Shown one piece after another: positions 8,271 to 16,385 of a stretch of DNA of 35,537 nt. Numbering within the stretch: position 1 is the first letter of the stretch; each line of letters starts with the position of its first letter. This DNA is from Ktedonobacterales bacterium (GTDB taxonomy: Bacteria; Chloroflexota; Ktedonobacteria; Ktedonobacterales; Ktedonobacteraceae): NCBI GenBank assembly GCA_027451525.1, contig DAIDJF010000038.1, positions 1-35,537 of the forward strand. The letters are read 5' to 3'. The position numbers and the translations under genes are program-made. The notes under the pieces were generated by a model. The model saw only the letters and a program-made list of their open reading frames with translations. It made no database searches and was not told where the DNA came from.

Positions 8271-9425
8271 TTACCACTGGCGCGTGAATTGCTGCGTGAT
8301 GTTCAGGTAGAGCGTGCCGTAAGTGACGCTTGGTTCGATCATAGAGCCTTCAAACCATTCGTTAAAGCTGGTAATAGTGATCCAGTCCGGCGTACTGGCA
8401 ATCGCTCCATTCCAGCTTTCGCGATAGGTTGTGCCATTGTTGCGCGCAACGATGTAAGTTCCCGTGCGGCCTGGAATAAGCGTATCGTTATAGCCAGGGA
8501 GCACCCCTGCGGCCCAGATCTTATGCGTGTGATTGGTCTGGTTATAGGCGTCAATCTCCGTGCGAAATTTCTGATCGGCGGCGTTAATGTTGCCGTCGAG
8601 AATACCCCAGTAGGCTGCACTGAACAGGTGAATCCCATCAAAGACAGTCAGCAAGTTCATATCAACGCCTTCGGCTGACCAGATGGTCTGATTATTGGGA
8701 TCGACCTGACTGCGAATGGCGGCCCATTCTGCTAGCGTGCGTCCACCACCAAGCGGGTCCCAGAAAAAAATGACGGGTTTGCCGTTCCAATGAAAGAAAT
8801 AAGGGCTACTGGCATAACGGCTCAAGACATAGCGCAAACTGCTGATAATTGCGCTCTGACCCTGGAGTGCGGGCGCGTCGCTTTCAAAATAGATACTTGA
8901 GGCAAAATGAACGCCTGTGCCTTGCTCAATGGTGGGCGTGAGCGCGAGCATTTTCGCAAGATTCTGGTCTGTCTGATCACCTGCTCCCCACCATGAACTG
9001 ATAAAGCCTGTGATGCCTGCCTGCATGGCCCAGTTAAGCTGTCTGCTAATGGTTGTGTTGTCGCTTGAGTTGTATTGAATGGTCGGTAGATCGGACATAT
9101 GGCAGGAGCACCATGTAGTTGTGCTATACCAGGGATAATAGAAGGCCAGCACAGGATGGTTACTGTTGCTATAACCCGTAATACCTGTTTGAACTGTTGG
9201 CATTGGTGTAGCAGTTGGCGATGGCTTTGGAGTTGCTGTCGGCGTAGGTTGGATGATTCTGCTGGCGAATGTAGCAGTTGGCGATGGTATGGGGGTGATT
9301 GCCTTGATCTGTTCCTGTGCATTGGTCGGCTGTATAACACCAATTGTTTGACATGCAGTAGTCAATAGTACAGTGCACAATGATGACATGATTAGCATAA
9401 AGCGGTAATAAGTGCGTGTATGCAT
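8271..9425 (-). CDS. GH99-like glycoside hydrolase lipoprotein
   Basis: This 384-residue exported protein begins with a lipoprotein signal ending LLTTAC (Cys25). It continues with a Thr/Pro-rich linker to about residue 85 and then a catalytic domain of about 300 residues. The domain shows the hallmarks of glycoside hydrolase family 99 / 99-like proteins: AFYYPWY near its start, GITGFISSWWG, then WNGKPVIFFWDP, and near the C-terminus SFNEWFEGSMIEPS. GH99 endo-alpha-mannanases/mannosidases use two Glu three residues apart in an E-W-x-E arrangement, matched here by Glu356 and Glu359. It would attack surface or environmental polysaccharide, but the specificity is inferred. The start at 9425 is chosen over an upstream ATG because AGGGG lies just before it and the signal peptide then begins correctly. 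Confidence 0.82.
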   Translation of the reverse strand: MHTRTYYRFMLIMSSLCTVLLTTACQTIGVIQPTNAQEQIKAITPIPSPTATFASRIIQPTPTATPKPSPTATPMPTVQTGITGYSNSNHPVLAFYYPWYSTTTWCSCHMSDLPTIQYNSSDNTTISRQLNWAMQAGITGFISSWWGAGDQTDQNLAKMLALTPTIEQGTGVHFASSIYFESDAPALQGQSAIISSLRYVLSRYASSPYFFHWNGKPVIFFWDPLGGGRTLAEWAAIRSQVDPNNQTIWSAEGVDMNLLTVFDGIHLFSAAYWGILDGNINAADQKFRTEIDAYNQTNHTHKIWAAGVLPGYNDTLIPGRTGTYIVARNNGTTYRESWNGAIASTPDWITITSFNEWFEGSMIEPSVTYGTLYLNITQQFTRQW

Positions 9426-9628
9426 AGTCTCCCCTATTAAACGCATCGCGCGGCTGCTTGTTTGATCTGGTGATTGTAGGTTCCCTGACAAAGCACATCT
9501 ACTATAGCATGTTTATACTTCCTTGTATATATCTTGTGTATGTTGTACTATATAACTCCATACCCTTTGACCTCTCAACAATTGCCGTCAATGTGTATCA
9601 ATGAGCGATAGGCATGGAGTATTCACTG

Positions 9629-11767
9629 ATGAATGACACCAGAACCCTCTCTTTTGAGCGGCTGAAAGCCTTCTTTCATCCCCGTAGCATTGCCCTGGTC
9701 GGGGCAACCGATAATTCGCGCTGGTCCGTCTATACGTTTCAAAACCTGCGCACCTTTGGTTTCCCTGGTCCCGTCTATTGTGTCAACCCTAACCGCGAGA
9801 TTGTGCACGGTGAGCGCGCCTTCAAGAGCTTGCGCGATCTGCCAGAACCCGTTGATCTGGCCTACATTATGGTTCCAACGCAGCGGGTCTATGCCATCTT
9901 GCAAGAAGCGGCAGAGGTTGGCATCACGAATGTGGTGATTTTGACATCGGGTTTTAGCGAAATGGGTGAGCAGGGGCGACTGCTAGAGCAGAAAATGCTG
10001 GACTTTGCGCGTGAACATGCGATGGTGGTGTTAGGGCCAAATGGCAATGGCTTCGTCAATATCACTGCGCATACCATGCCCTATGGGTTACCGATCACGC
10101 CGCCACTGGCGCGTGGTCCGGTCGGCGTGGTCTTGCAGAGTGGCGCATTAGCCAGCGCAGTGATCACAATGGCTCAGGCACGGCATATCGGCTTGAGCTA
10201 TCTAGTGTCGATGGGTAACGAGACAATGATTTCCGCGACCGATATGATGGATTATTTGATTGAGGACGATGAGACGCGCGTGATCGCGGTATTTCTAGAG
10301 TCTATTCGCCAACCGGAACAATTTAAGCGTGTGGCCCGTAAGGCATTGGCGCGCAAGAAGCCGATTGTCGCGTTTAAAATCGGCGCAAGTGACATTAGTG
10401 CGCGCACTGCACTGGCCCACACAGGCGCACTTGTCGGCGACGATGCGATGAATGATGCCGTCTTCAAACAGTTGGGCATCGTTCGTGTTCATTCGCTCGA
10501 AGACCTCTTAATTACTGCTGGTTTGCTTGGCTACACGCCACCTCTGCCAGGAAGGCGTGCCGCTATTGTGACGCCATCGGGCGGTGCATGTGACATTCTA
10601 TCTGACCGAGCGCAAGAGGAGGGGATTGTGTTGCCTGAATTTGCGATGGAGACCGCCCATCGTCTACGGCAGATCGTTCCCGAATTTTCGACCGTGCATA
10701 ATCCGCTGGATGTGACAGGCTATATCGTTGTTGATCGCACATTGATGCAGCGTGCCTTGAATGTCGCTGTGGAAGACCCGAATATGGATTTCCTGGTTTG
10801 TCTAACTGATCCAGTGCGCACCGAACCCCCTGACCCTGCCCCTATTTTTGCACAGGTCGAGACGCTTGGACAGACAATTCGTTCTGCTCGTCTGCCGGTT
10901 GTAGTGATGATGAATACCTGTATTGATATCACTCCCTTTGGACGTGTGCAGGCTGAGCGCGGTGGTATTCACTATGTCGGGGGGATGGAGCATGGAATGC
11001 GTGCTCTCGGTCATGCTCTCTGGTGGTACGAAACTTGTCGTAACGCGGAGCATCACACGCCTGCTGCCGAAGCATTGCCCGCTATCACAAGACGAGATTT
11101 ACCAGGAGGCATCTTGCCTGAGTATATGGCACGCGATCTCTTACAAGAACAAGGCGTTCCTGTCGTACCAGGAGCATTAGCTCGTGATGCTGATGAAGCC
11201 CACGCTATCGCACATAATTGGAATGAACCGCTTGCACTGAAAATTCAATCGCCCGATATTTTGCATAAGAGCGATGTCGGTGGTGTCGTGCTCAATGTTG
11301 CGCCTGAGCATGCTCGAACGGCCTTTAGCAATCTGCTGGAGCGTGTGGTACGAAACGCGCCTGACGCACATATTGATGGTGTGCTGCTCAGTCCAATGCG
11401 TACTGCTAGCCTCGAATTGCTGGTAAGCGTTGTCGATGATCCTGTTTGGGGTCTGATGTTGACAGTGGGCTTGGGTGGTATCTGGGTCGAGGTATTACGC
11501 GATACCAGTGTGCGTATGCTACCAGTGCGGAGTGATGAGATACGCACTATGTTGCACGAATTGCGCGGTTTTGCTCTGCTACATGGTGTGCGTGGGCAAA
11601 GTGGTGTCAACATTGATGCTCTGGTAGATGTCATCACGCGCATCGCTCACCTCGCGCAAACGCTGAACGGTTCTCTGGAGACGCTAGAGATCAACCCCTT
11701 ACTGGTGCAAGATAAGACAATCGAGGTAGCAGATGTCTTGCTGAGTTGGAAAACTCGTGCGTTGTGA
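9629..11767 (+). CDS. ADP-forming acyl-CoA synthetase (fused alpha-beta)
   Basis: This 712-residue enzyme belongs to the NDP-forming acyl-CoA synthetase/acetate-CoA ligase family, related to succinyl-CoA synthetase. It interconverts an acyl-CoA plus ADP and phosphate with the free acid plus ATP. Domains in order are a CoA-binding Rossmann domain (about 10-135, HPRSIALVGAT), two flavodoxin-like CoA-ligase domains (about 145-465), and a C-terminal ATP-grasp domain (about 495-712, PLALKIQSPDILHKSDVGG). The phosphorylated catalytic His is His264 in LAHTGAL. GGAG lies 9 nt before the ATG at 9629; an ATG five codons earlier lacks a good site. The substrate may be acetate or a longer or aromatic acid. 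The neighbouring molybdenum hydroxylase makes an aldehyde-to-acid-to-CoA link imaginable but unproven. It ends at a perfect 22-bp hairpin. Confidence 0.9.
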   Translation: MNDTRTLSFERLKAFFHPRSIALVGATDNSRWSVYTFQNLRTFGFPGPVYCVNPNREIVHGERAFKSLRDLPEPVDLAYIMVPTQRVYAILQEAAEVGITNVVILTSGFSEMGEQGRLLEQKMLDFAREHAMVVLGPNGNGFVNITAHTMPYGLPITPPLARGPVGVVLQSGALASAVITMAQARHIGLSYLVSMGNETMISATDMMDYLIEDDETRVIAVFLESIRQPEQFKRVARKALARKKPIVAFKIGASDISARTALAHTGALVGDDAMNDAVFKQLGIVRVHSLEDLLITAGLLGYTPPLPGRRAAIVTPSGGACDILSDRAQEEGIVLPEFAMETAHRLRQIVPEFSTVHNPLDVTGYIVVDRTLMQRALNVAVEDPNMDFLVCLTDPVRTEPPDPAPIFAQVETLGQTIRSARLPVVVMMNTCIDITPFGRVQAERGGIHYVGGMEHGMRALGHALWWYETCRNAEHHTPAAEALPAITRRDLPGGILPEYMARDLLQEQGVPVVPGALARDADEAHAIAHNWNEPLALKIQSPDILHKSDVGGVVLNVAPEHARTAFSNLLERVVRNAPDAHIDGVLLSPMRTASLELLVSVVDDPVWGLMLTVGLGGIWVEVLRDTSVRMLPVRSDEIRTMLHELRGFALLHGVRGQSGVNIDALVDVITRIAHLAQTLNGSLETLEINPLLVQDKTIEVADVLLSWKTRAL

Positions 11768-11776
11768 ATAGCATGT

Positions 11777-11827
11777 AAAATCAGAGAAATGTCTGTAACC
11801 CTGTATTACAGACATTTCTCTGATTTT
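11777..11827. terminator. Bidirectional terminator, perfect 22-bp stem
   Basis: AAAATCAGAGAAATG... at 11777-11798 pairs perfectly with 11806-11827 across a 7-nt loop. Each strand gives a stem ending in a TTTT run, the standard layout for a terminator shared by convergent genes. Confidence 0.9.
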
Positions 11828-11851
11828 AATGTGCATTGGGCAAAATGATCT

Positions 11852-14305
11852 TTACGCAAACTCGGTCACGTTTTTGCCTGCTGCCGCTGTATCGGTTGTA
11901 AACGCGGCTGGCGGCGTAGTTGTTGGTGCTGTATATGTCCCCTGGCGCGCCTCTTGTAGAAGCGTCCAGACCTTCTCTGGTTTGAGCGGCATATCAATCG
12001 CGGTGATACCGAGCGGGGCCAGCGCGTCCAGAACGGCGTTGACAATCGCGGGTGGAGCGGCGATGCAGCCCGCTTCACCGACGCCTTTTGCGCCGAGCGG
12101 ATTGGTTGGCGAGGGCGTCTCGACTGTGGCAGTGATGAAATCGGGTAATTGCGTTGCGATGGGCAGCACATAGTCCATCAGCGTACTGGTGAGCAATTGT
12201 CCGTTCTCGTCATAGACTGTCTCTTCATAGAGAGCCTGTCCAATACCTTGCGCCAGCCCTCCGTGTATCTGTGCCTCGGCAAGGTAGGAATTGAGAATGC
12301 GTCCACCATCGTCAACGGCGACATATTGCGCAATTTCTATCTCGCCTGTGTCGCTGTCTACCTCTACAACAGCGATGTGTGTGCCTGATGAGAAAGCCGA
12401 ACCCGATGGTACAAAATCGCGCCATGCCGCCAGACCCTCGATGGGTGCGCCGTTAGAAGGATTGGCGGCCTCGTGTTCGATCAATTCAGGCTGTTCTTCG
12501 ACCATGCGCGCCAGCTCGTCCAGTGTGACCGCACGACCCGGTACACCCTGCACTGTCACCTTACCGTCGGCCATCATCAGATCAGCGGGCGCCGCCTCTA
12601 ATACATGTGCCGCCACGTTGAGAGCCTTGTCACGCACCGCCTGTGCCGCGAGCAAGACGACTGACGCGGCTACCTGTGTCGTGCGACTACCGAATGTGCC
12701 GATGCCATACCCTGGCAACATACTGTCATTCATTTGCACTTCAATCTGCGCAACAGGCAGTTTGAGGACATCGGCAACGATTTGCGTAAATGCGGTGAAA
12801 TGGCCCTGTCCGTTATGGGCAACGCCGCTTTGCACCAGCGCGCTGCCATCGCGGCGAATACGCACGGTCGCCGCCTCTTGCGGGATACCGGGGCGCGCGG
12901 GGCCACCACCGCCCGTAATCTCGACAAAGGTGGTCAGGCCGATGCCAAGCAGGCGACCTTGCTGATTAGCTCTGCGTTTCTGCTGCTCCTCACGCCACTG
13001 CGCGTAATGCGAGAGTTCGAGGGCGCGTTCAAGGGCGGCGTTATAGTTGCCGCTATCGTATTGAATGCCTGTCACGGTTTTATAGGGAAAGGCGTCGGGG
13101 GCGATAAAATTGCGGCGGCGCACTTCTACCGGATCGAGATGTAGCTCTGTGGCGATGCGTTCCATCGTGCGCTCTAGAATATAGGCCGCTTCTGGACGCC
13201 CCGCTCCGCGATATGCTCCTGTCGGCACTTTATTCGTCAATGCGCCAATTACCTGACTATCAATGGCCTGTACGCGATAGGGGCCGCTGAGCATAGAGGG
13301 TGTGCCATTGGGCACCATGGCCGTTGTTGTCGCCAGGAAAGCTCCTAGGTCAGCAACTGTGCGAATGCGGATACCGAGGAGTTCGCCATCCTGCTTGCAG
13401 GCAGCCTCGATATAGTTGATTTGTCCACGTCCATGCGTTTGCGCTTGCAGGTTTTCGCTGCGGTCCTCAATCCATTTGACGGGTCGGGCAAAGCGCATGG
13501 CGAGAGCAGCGGCAATAATCTCTTCACCCACAAAGGCTGTTTTGGTGCCGAAACCGCCGCCAACGGTCGCGTTGAGCACGTGAATGTTCTTTTGCTCAAG
13601 ACCGAGAAAGTCGGCGATTATGTCGCGTGCGCGGAAGACCGCTTGTGAGGAGAGCCACGCCGTCATTTTGCCGCTCTGAGCATCGAAATCGAACATACAG
13701 GCGCGCGGCTCAAGCGAACTGGGAGCGACGCGCTGATTGACGATACGCAGGCGTACAACATGATTGGCTTGCGCGAAGGCAGCAGCGATATCGCCGCCAC
13801 CTGATGGCACATGGAAAGCGATATTTGAGCCAAGCTCTTCATAAAGAAGTGGCGCATCGGGCGCAAGTGCCGCCTCTGGGTCGGAGACAGCGGGTAATGG
13901 CTCGTAGTCCACCTCAACCAGATCGCGTGCATCAATCGCCGCGTAGAAATTTTCGGCAAGAATGACCGCGACTGGATCACCAACATAGCGTGCTTTGCCT
14001 TGTGCGAGCGGGCGGCGGTCTGGTTTGCGCAGTCCTGGTAAAGGAAATGTGCCTATTGTTTTCATGCCATGAACCAGTTCCTCGCCGCTAAATGCCGCAA
14101 CTACACCTGGTACGGCTCTGGCGGCTTCAAGCTGTATAGAGCGAATAGTCGCATGGGCATATGGACTGCGCACAACCACCATGTGTAATGTAGTTGGGCG
14201 TCCATTAGGTGAGCGAAGATCATCGACATAATGAGAATGACCCGTAATCAGTTCGTGGTCTTCTAAACGTCGTTCCAGACCCGCTGGTAAGAGCGTTTGC
14301 GTCAT
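11852..14305 (-). CDS. Molybdenum hydroxylase large subunit (CoxL form II / aldehyde oxidase-xanthine dehydrogenase family)
   Basis: This 817-residue molybdopterin-cytosine-dinucleotide-binding subunit belongs to the xanthine oxidase family. The active-site loop reads AYRGAGR (364-370), the signature of form II CoxL-like proteins. True form I carbon monoxide dehydrogenase has AYxCSFR. The catalytic base lies in GAKGVGEAG (Glu744). Other cofactor stretches are GGGFGTKT (249-256) and QSGVAHNGQG (492-501). The enzyme probably oxidises an aldehyde or N-heterocycle rather than CO. AGAGGA lies 7 nt before the ATG at 14305; the frame extends 18 codons upstream into the SDR gene. The 2Fe-2S and FAD subunits needed for electron transfer are absent from this window. 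It is the last gene of a leftward operon after the ABM-like and SDR genes. Confidence 0.92.
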   Translation of the reverse strand: MTQTLLPAGLERRLEDHELITGHSHYVDDLRSPNGRPTTLHMVVVRSPYAHATIRSIQLEAARAVPGVVAAFSGEELVHGMKTIGTFPLPGLRKPDRRPLAQGKARYVGDPVAVILAENFYAAIDARDLVEVDYEPLPAVSDPEAALAPDAPLLYEELGSNIAFHVPSGGGDIAAAFAQANHVVRLRIVNQRVAPSSLEPRACMFDFDAQSGKMTAWLSSQAVFRARDIIADFLGLEQKNIHVLNATVGGGFGTKTAFVGEEIIAAALAMRFARPVKWIEDRSENLQAQTHGRGQINYIEAACKQDGELLGIRIRTVADLGAFLATTTAMVPNGTPSMLSGPYRVQAIDSQVIGALTNKVPTGAYRGAGRPEAAYILERTMERIATELHLDPVEVRRRNFIAPDAFPYKTVTGIQYDSGNYNAALERALELSHYAQWREEQQKRRANQQGRLLGIGLTTFVEITGGGGPARPGIPQEAATVRIRRDGSALVQSGVAHNGQGHFTAFTQIVADVLKLPVAQIEVQMNDSMLPGYGIGTFGSRTTQVAASVVLLAAQAVRDKALNVAAHVLEAAPADLMMADGKVTVQGVPGRAVTLDELARMVEEQPELIEHEAANPSNGAPIEGLAAWRDFVPSGSAFSSGTHIAVVEVDSDTGEIEIAQYVAVDDGGRILNSYLAEAQIHGGLAQGIGQALYEETVYDENGQLLTSTLMDYVLPIATQLPDFITATVETPSPTNPLGAKGVGEAGCIAAPPAIVNAVLDALAPLGITAIDMPLKPEKVWTLLQEARQGTYTAPTTTPPAAFTTDTAAAGKNVTEFA

Positions 14306-14333
14306 AACAAATCCTCTAGTAAATACTCGATAA

Positions 14334-15128
14334 CTATGACATAATACCGCCGCCATCAATGTTGATGGCCTGTCCGGTAATGCCCTTACTTGTTTCTAAT
14401 GCGAGAAATACGGCTGTCGCGGCGACCTCTTCCGGCTCCATCAGACGATTTTGCGGGCTGGTTTGTTCCAATGCGGCACGTGCTTTTATTTCTGGCATCG
14501 AGGTGCGTGCAATAATATTGTTCACGCTCGCGTCGGTCATAGGCGTATCAACGTAACCGGGGCAGATGGCGTTTACCGTAATATTGTACGGGTTGAGTTC
14601 GGTCGCCATAGCGCGTGTCAGGCCCAATACGCCATGTTTGGCTGCAGTGTAGGCTGCTATATAGCGACCGCCAACGCGCGAGGCAATTGAGGCAATCGTG
14701 ATGATACGCCCCCATTTTTGTTCGATCAATGGCGGCAAAAATGCCTTACTCACATAATATACGCTCGTCAGGTTAATGGAAAGCATACGATGCCACAACT
14801 CATCGGGATGGTTGAGGAGTTTATGGCTTCCCGCGTTGCCAGCATTGTTGACTAGAATGTCTATGCCTCCTAGCCCTTCGAGAAACGTTTTTGCCATAAG
14901 CTCTACCTGTTGGGGATCAGTGACATCACAAGGCATGAAGAGACTGCGTCGTCCCATACCCTGAATTTGTTCCGCGAGTTGTGCGATCTCACTGTGTGTC
15001 CGCGCGGTGACTGCAACGTCAGCACCCGCTTCAGCCAATGCGAGAGCAATACTGCGTCCTATACCACGTCCTGCACCCGTCACAACAGCACCTTTACCCG
15101 CCAGTGGGAGGCGATTTTCATTTGCCAT
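14334..15128 (-). CDS. Short-chain dehydrogenase/reductase (SDR)
   Basis: This 264-residue classical SDR is an NAD(P)H-dependent oxidoreductase acting on a carbonyl or alcohol. It shows the nucleotide-binding TGAGRGIG (17-24), NNAG (94-97), and the catalytic Ser147, Tyr160 and Lys164. The C-terminal GITGQAININGG-type ending is worded GITGQAINIDGG. The length and sequence pattern are those of the FabG/3-hydroxybutyrate dehydrogenase-like group; the substrate cannot be assigned. AAGGA lies 8 nt before the ATG. It sits 28 bp upstream of the molybdenum hydroxylase and 42 bp downstream of the ABM-like gene, so the three are probably co-transcribed and act on related intermediates. Confidence 0.93.
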   Translation of the reverse strand: MANENRLPLAGKGAVVTGAGRGIGRSIALALAEAGADVAVTARTHSEIAQLAEQIQGMGRRSLFMPCDVTDPQQVELMAKTFLEGLGGIDILVNNAGNAGSHKLLNHPDELWHRMLSINLTSVYYVSKAFLPPLIEQKWGRIITIASIASRVGGRYIAAYTAAKHGVLGLTRAMATELNPYNITVNAICPGYVDTPMTDASVNNIIARTSMPEIKARAALEQTSPQNRLMEPEEVAATAVFLALETSKGITGQAINIDGGGIMS

Positions 15129-15170
15129 GGTTTTTATCCTTTATCACATTGAGCTAGATTTCTCTTGCGA

Positions 15171-15467
15171 TTAGAGGTTGGCGTATGCCACTACCTGTCC
15201 TTCCATTACTATTGGGCGTGTAGCGACGACTGTACCAAGACGCTGCATAATCCAATGCGCAACAGTCTCATCACTTTTGTCTGCGGCTACTTGCGTCTCA
15301 AAAATACTGATTGCGACAAGCGTATGGTTGCCCGTGTCTATGACATAGTATGCTACAAAGCCGGATGCATGGCTTAATAGTGGCCCCAACCCCATACGGA
15401 CTTCCTGAATGATCTGTTCCATCTGACTCTCTGGGGTAAGCGTGTAGTTGCGTACTGCTGCGTACAT
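15171..15467 (-). CDS. Small ABM-like (dimeric alpha-beta barrel) protein
   Basis: The protein has 98 residues and begins MYAAVRNYTLTPESQMEQ. The hydrophobic pattern strand-helix-strand-strand-helix-strand fits the dimeric alpha-beta barrel of the antibiotic-biosynthesis-monooxygenase superfamily. It includes a mid-protein SGFVAYYVIDTG and the VAISIFET strand. Members may be cofactor-free monooxygenases, heme-degrading proteins or non-catalytic regulators, so no reaction is claimed. AAGGAAG lies 10-11 nt before the ATG. It is the first gene of the leftward ABM-SDR-molybdenum hydroxylase operon. Confidence 0.65.
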   Translation of the reverse strand: MYAAVRNYTLTPESQMEQIIQEVRMGLGPLLSHASGFVAYYVIDTGNHTLVAISIFETQVAADKSDETVAHWIMQRLGTVVATRPIVMEGQVVAYANL

Positions 15468-15537
15468 AGCTGCATTGGCTTCCTTTCTTTTCTAAAGAAG
15501 AAACAGTCGCTAAAGAGAGATCGAGCTGTGTGCCTAC

Positions 15538-15686
15538 TGCTCTGTCAAATATCATTGCGCACCTTTTTGTGCCTGGGATCAGGGCGTGATCAATCACGCC
15601 CCTACAATGATACGATGCACGTTCTGCCCTTGTCCATTATCACGCCCTGCCTCTCTGAAACGGTCGCAATGAAGATTGACAGAGCA
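15538..15686. mobile_element. MITE-like nested inverted-repeat element with 4-bp target duplication
   Basis: This 149-bp non-coding element is bounded by 22-nt imperfect inverted repeats. The left is 15538-15559, beginning TGCTCTGTCAA; the right is 15665-15686, ending TTGACAGAGCA; three mismatches. CTAC flanks it on both sides (15534-15537 and 15687-15690), consistent with a 4-bp target duplication or, with one base more of repeat, a TA duplication. Inside, CAGGGCGTGAT (15580-15590) is matched by perfect inverted ATCACGCCCTG at 15639-15649. A third arm, ATCACGCCC (15593-15601), forms a tight 9-bp palindrome with 15582-15590. It encodes nothing. This is the layout of a miniature inverted-repeat element mobilised by a transposase elsewhere. 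Confidence 0.6.
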
Positions 15687-15804
15687 CTACGGTGATATTT
15701 CTTTATTATAGCATGCTTTTGGAGCAAGCTGAGGGTGTATGCTCGATGTGAAAAACACTTTTCCGTGATCTGGTCTTGAATTTGCTCAACAAAGCCTTTG
15801 TATG

Positions 15805-15813
15805 TGGTATACT
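15805..15813 (+). promoter_or_regulatory. Candidate extended -10 promoter of the response regulator operon
   Basis: TGGTATACT matches an extended -10 (TGnTATAAT) at five of six hexamer positions. No good -35 is spaced correctly. It predicts a start near 15820, about 55 nt before the chosen ATG. Confidence 0.35.
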
Positions 15814-15876
15814 TTTGTCAGAATTCAGGATATTTCTCAGAATGAGAGGCTATATATCAAGACGATAGGTGATATG

Positions 15877-16359
15877 ATGTCAACTCGTGTCATTATTGCG
15901 GAGCGTGATTCCCTTCAACGGGCATATTTACGAGATTTGCTGATAAGGAGAGGCTATCTCGTCGTTGGAGAAGCGGGCAACGCGAAAGAAACCCTCGCTC
16001 TTACTCGTGAACTCCATCCAGATCTGGTATTGCTTGATGTACACATGCCAGACCAGGATGGATTTTTTATGACTGAGCAGCTTGCTCAGGAAAATGTTGC
16101 TTCTATGTTGCTTCTATCATCAGTAGAGGACCTCGCACGTGGCGAGCATACGCGCAAGAGCCGTGTCATTAATTATATCGTGAAGCCAGTGCGCGAGTCA
16201 GTCGTTGCCCCCGCCATTGAGGTTGCGCTTGCTCGTTATCGCGAAAGTTGCCAGATGGAGGAGAAGATACGTGTTCTCACCGCCCAATTGGAGAACTGGC
16301 ATATGGCAGAACGAGTGCGCGGAAATGCCTATGAGCGTCAGATGATGAGTGAAAACTAA
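15877..16359 (+). CDS. Response regulator with truncated ANTAR-like output
   Basis: The protein has 160 residues. The receiver domain (about 4-122) has the acidic residues Glu9/Asp11, the phosphoacceptor Asp54 in VLLDVHMPD, Ser81/Ser82 and Lys103 in IVKPV, so it should be phosphorylatable. After the receiver, a helix (AIEVALARYRESCQMEEKIR) leads into LTAQLENWHMAERVRGNAYERQ. This resembles the linker coil and first helix of an ANTAR RNA-binding domain (AmiR/NasR type, usually ...ERKLIERAKGILM...). It stops about 40 residues short of the normal end, and no continuation was seen in another frame. AGGTGA overlaps two consecutive ATGs; the second (15877) has the better spacing. The longest frame starts at 15802. 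It is followed after 26 bp by the saccharopine-dehydrogenase-like gene, likely one transcript. Confidence 0.82.
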   Translation: MSTRVIIAERDSLQRAYLRDLLIRRGYLVVGEAGNAKETLALTRELHPDLVLLDVHMPDQDGFFMTEQLAQENVASMLLLSSVEDLARGEHTRKSRVINYIVKPVRESVVAPAIEVALARYRESCQMEEKIRVLTAQLENWHMAERVRGNAYERQMMSEN

Positions 16360-16385
16360 ATAGCAACTTTTCAGGAGTGGAGCGC

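Larger units (their letters stand above)
15468..15876. other. Divergent intergenic region holding the MITE-like element and a promoter
   Basis: This 409-bp region has no gene. Left to right it contains the AAGGAAG site of the ABM-like gene, the nested inverted-repeat element (15538-15686), and the extended -10 promoter candidate at 15805-15813 for the response regulator. Confidence 0.6.

Noticed and set aside
11852..14305. True aerobic carbon monoxide dehydrogenase (form I CoxL)
   Set aside because: The active-site loop is AYRGAGR, not AYxCSFR, and coxM/coxS are not adjacent.
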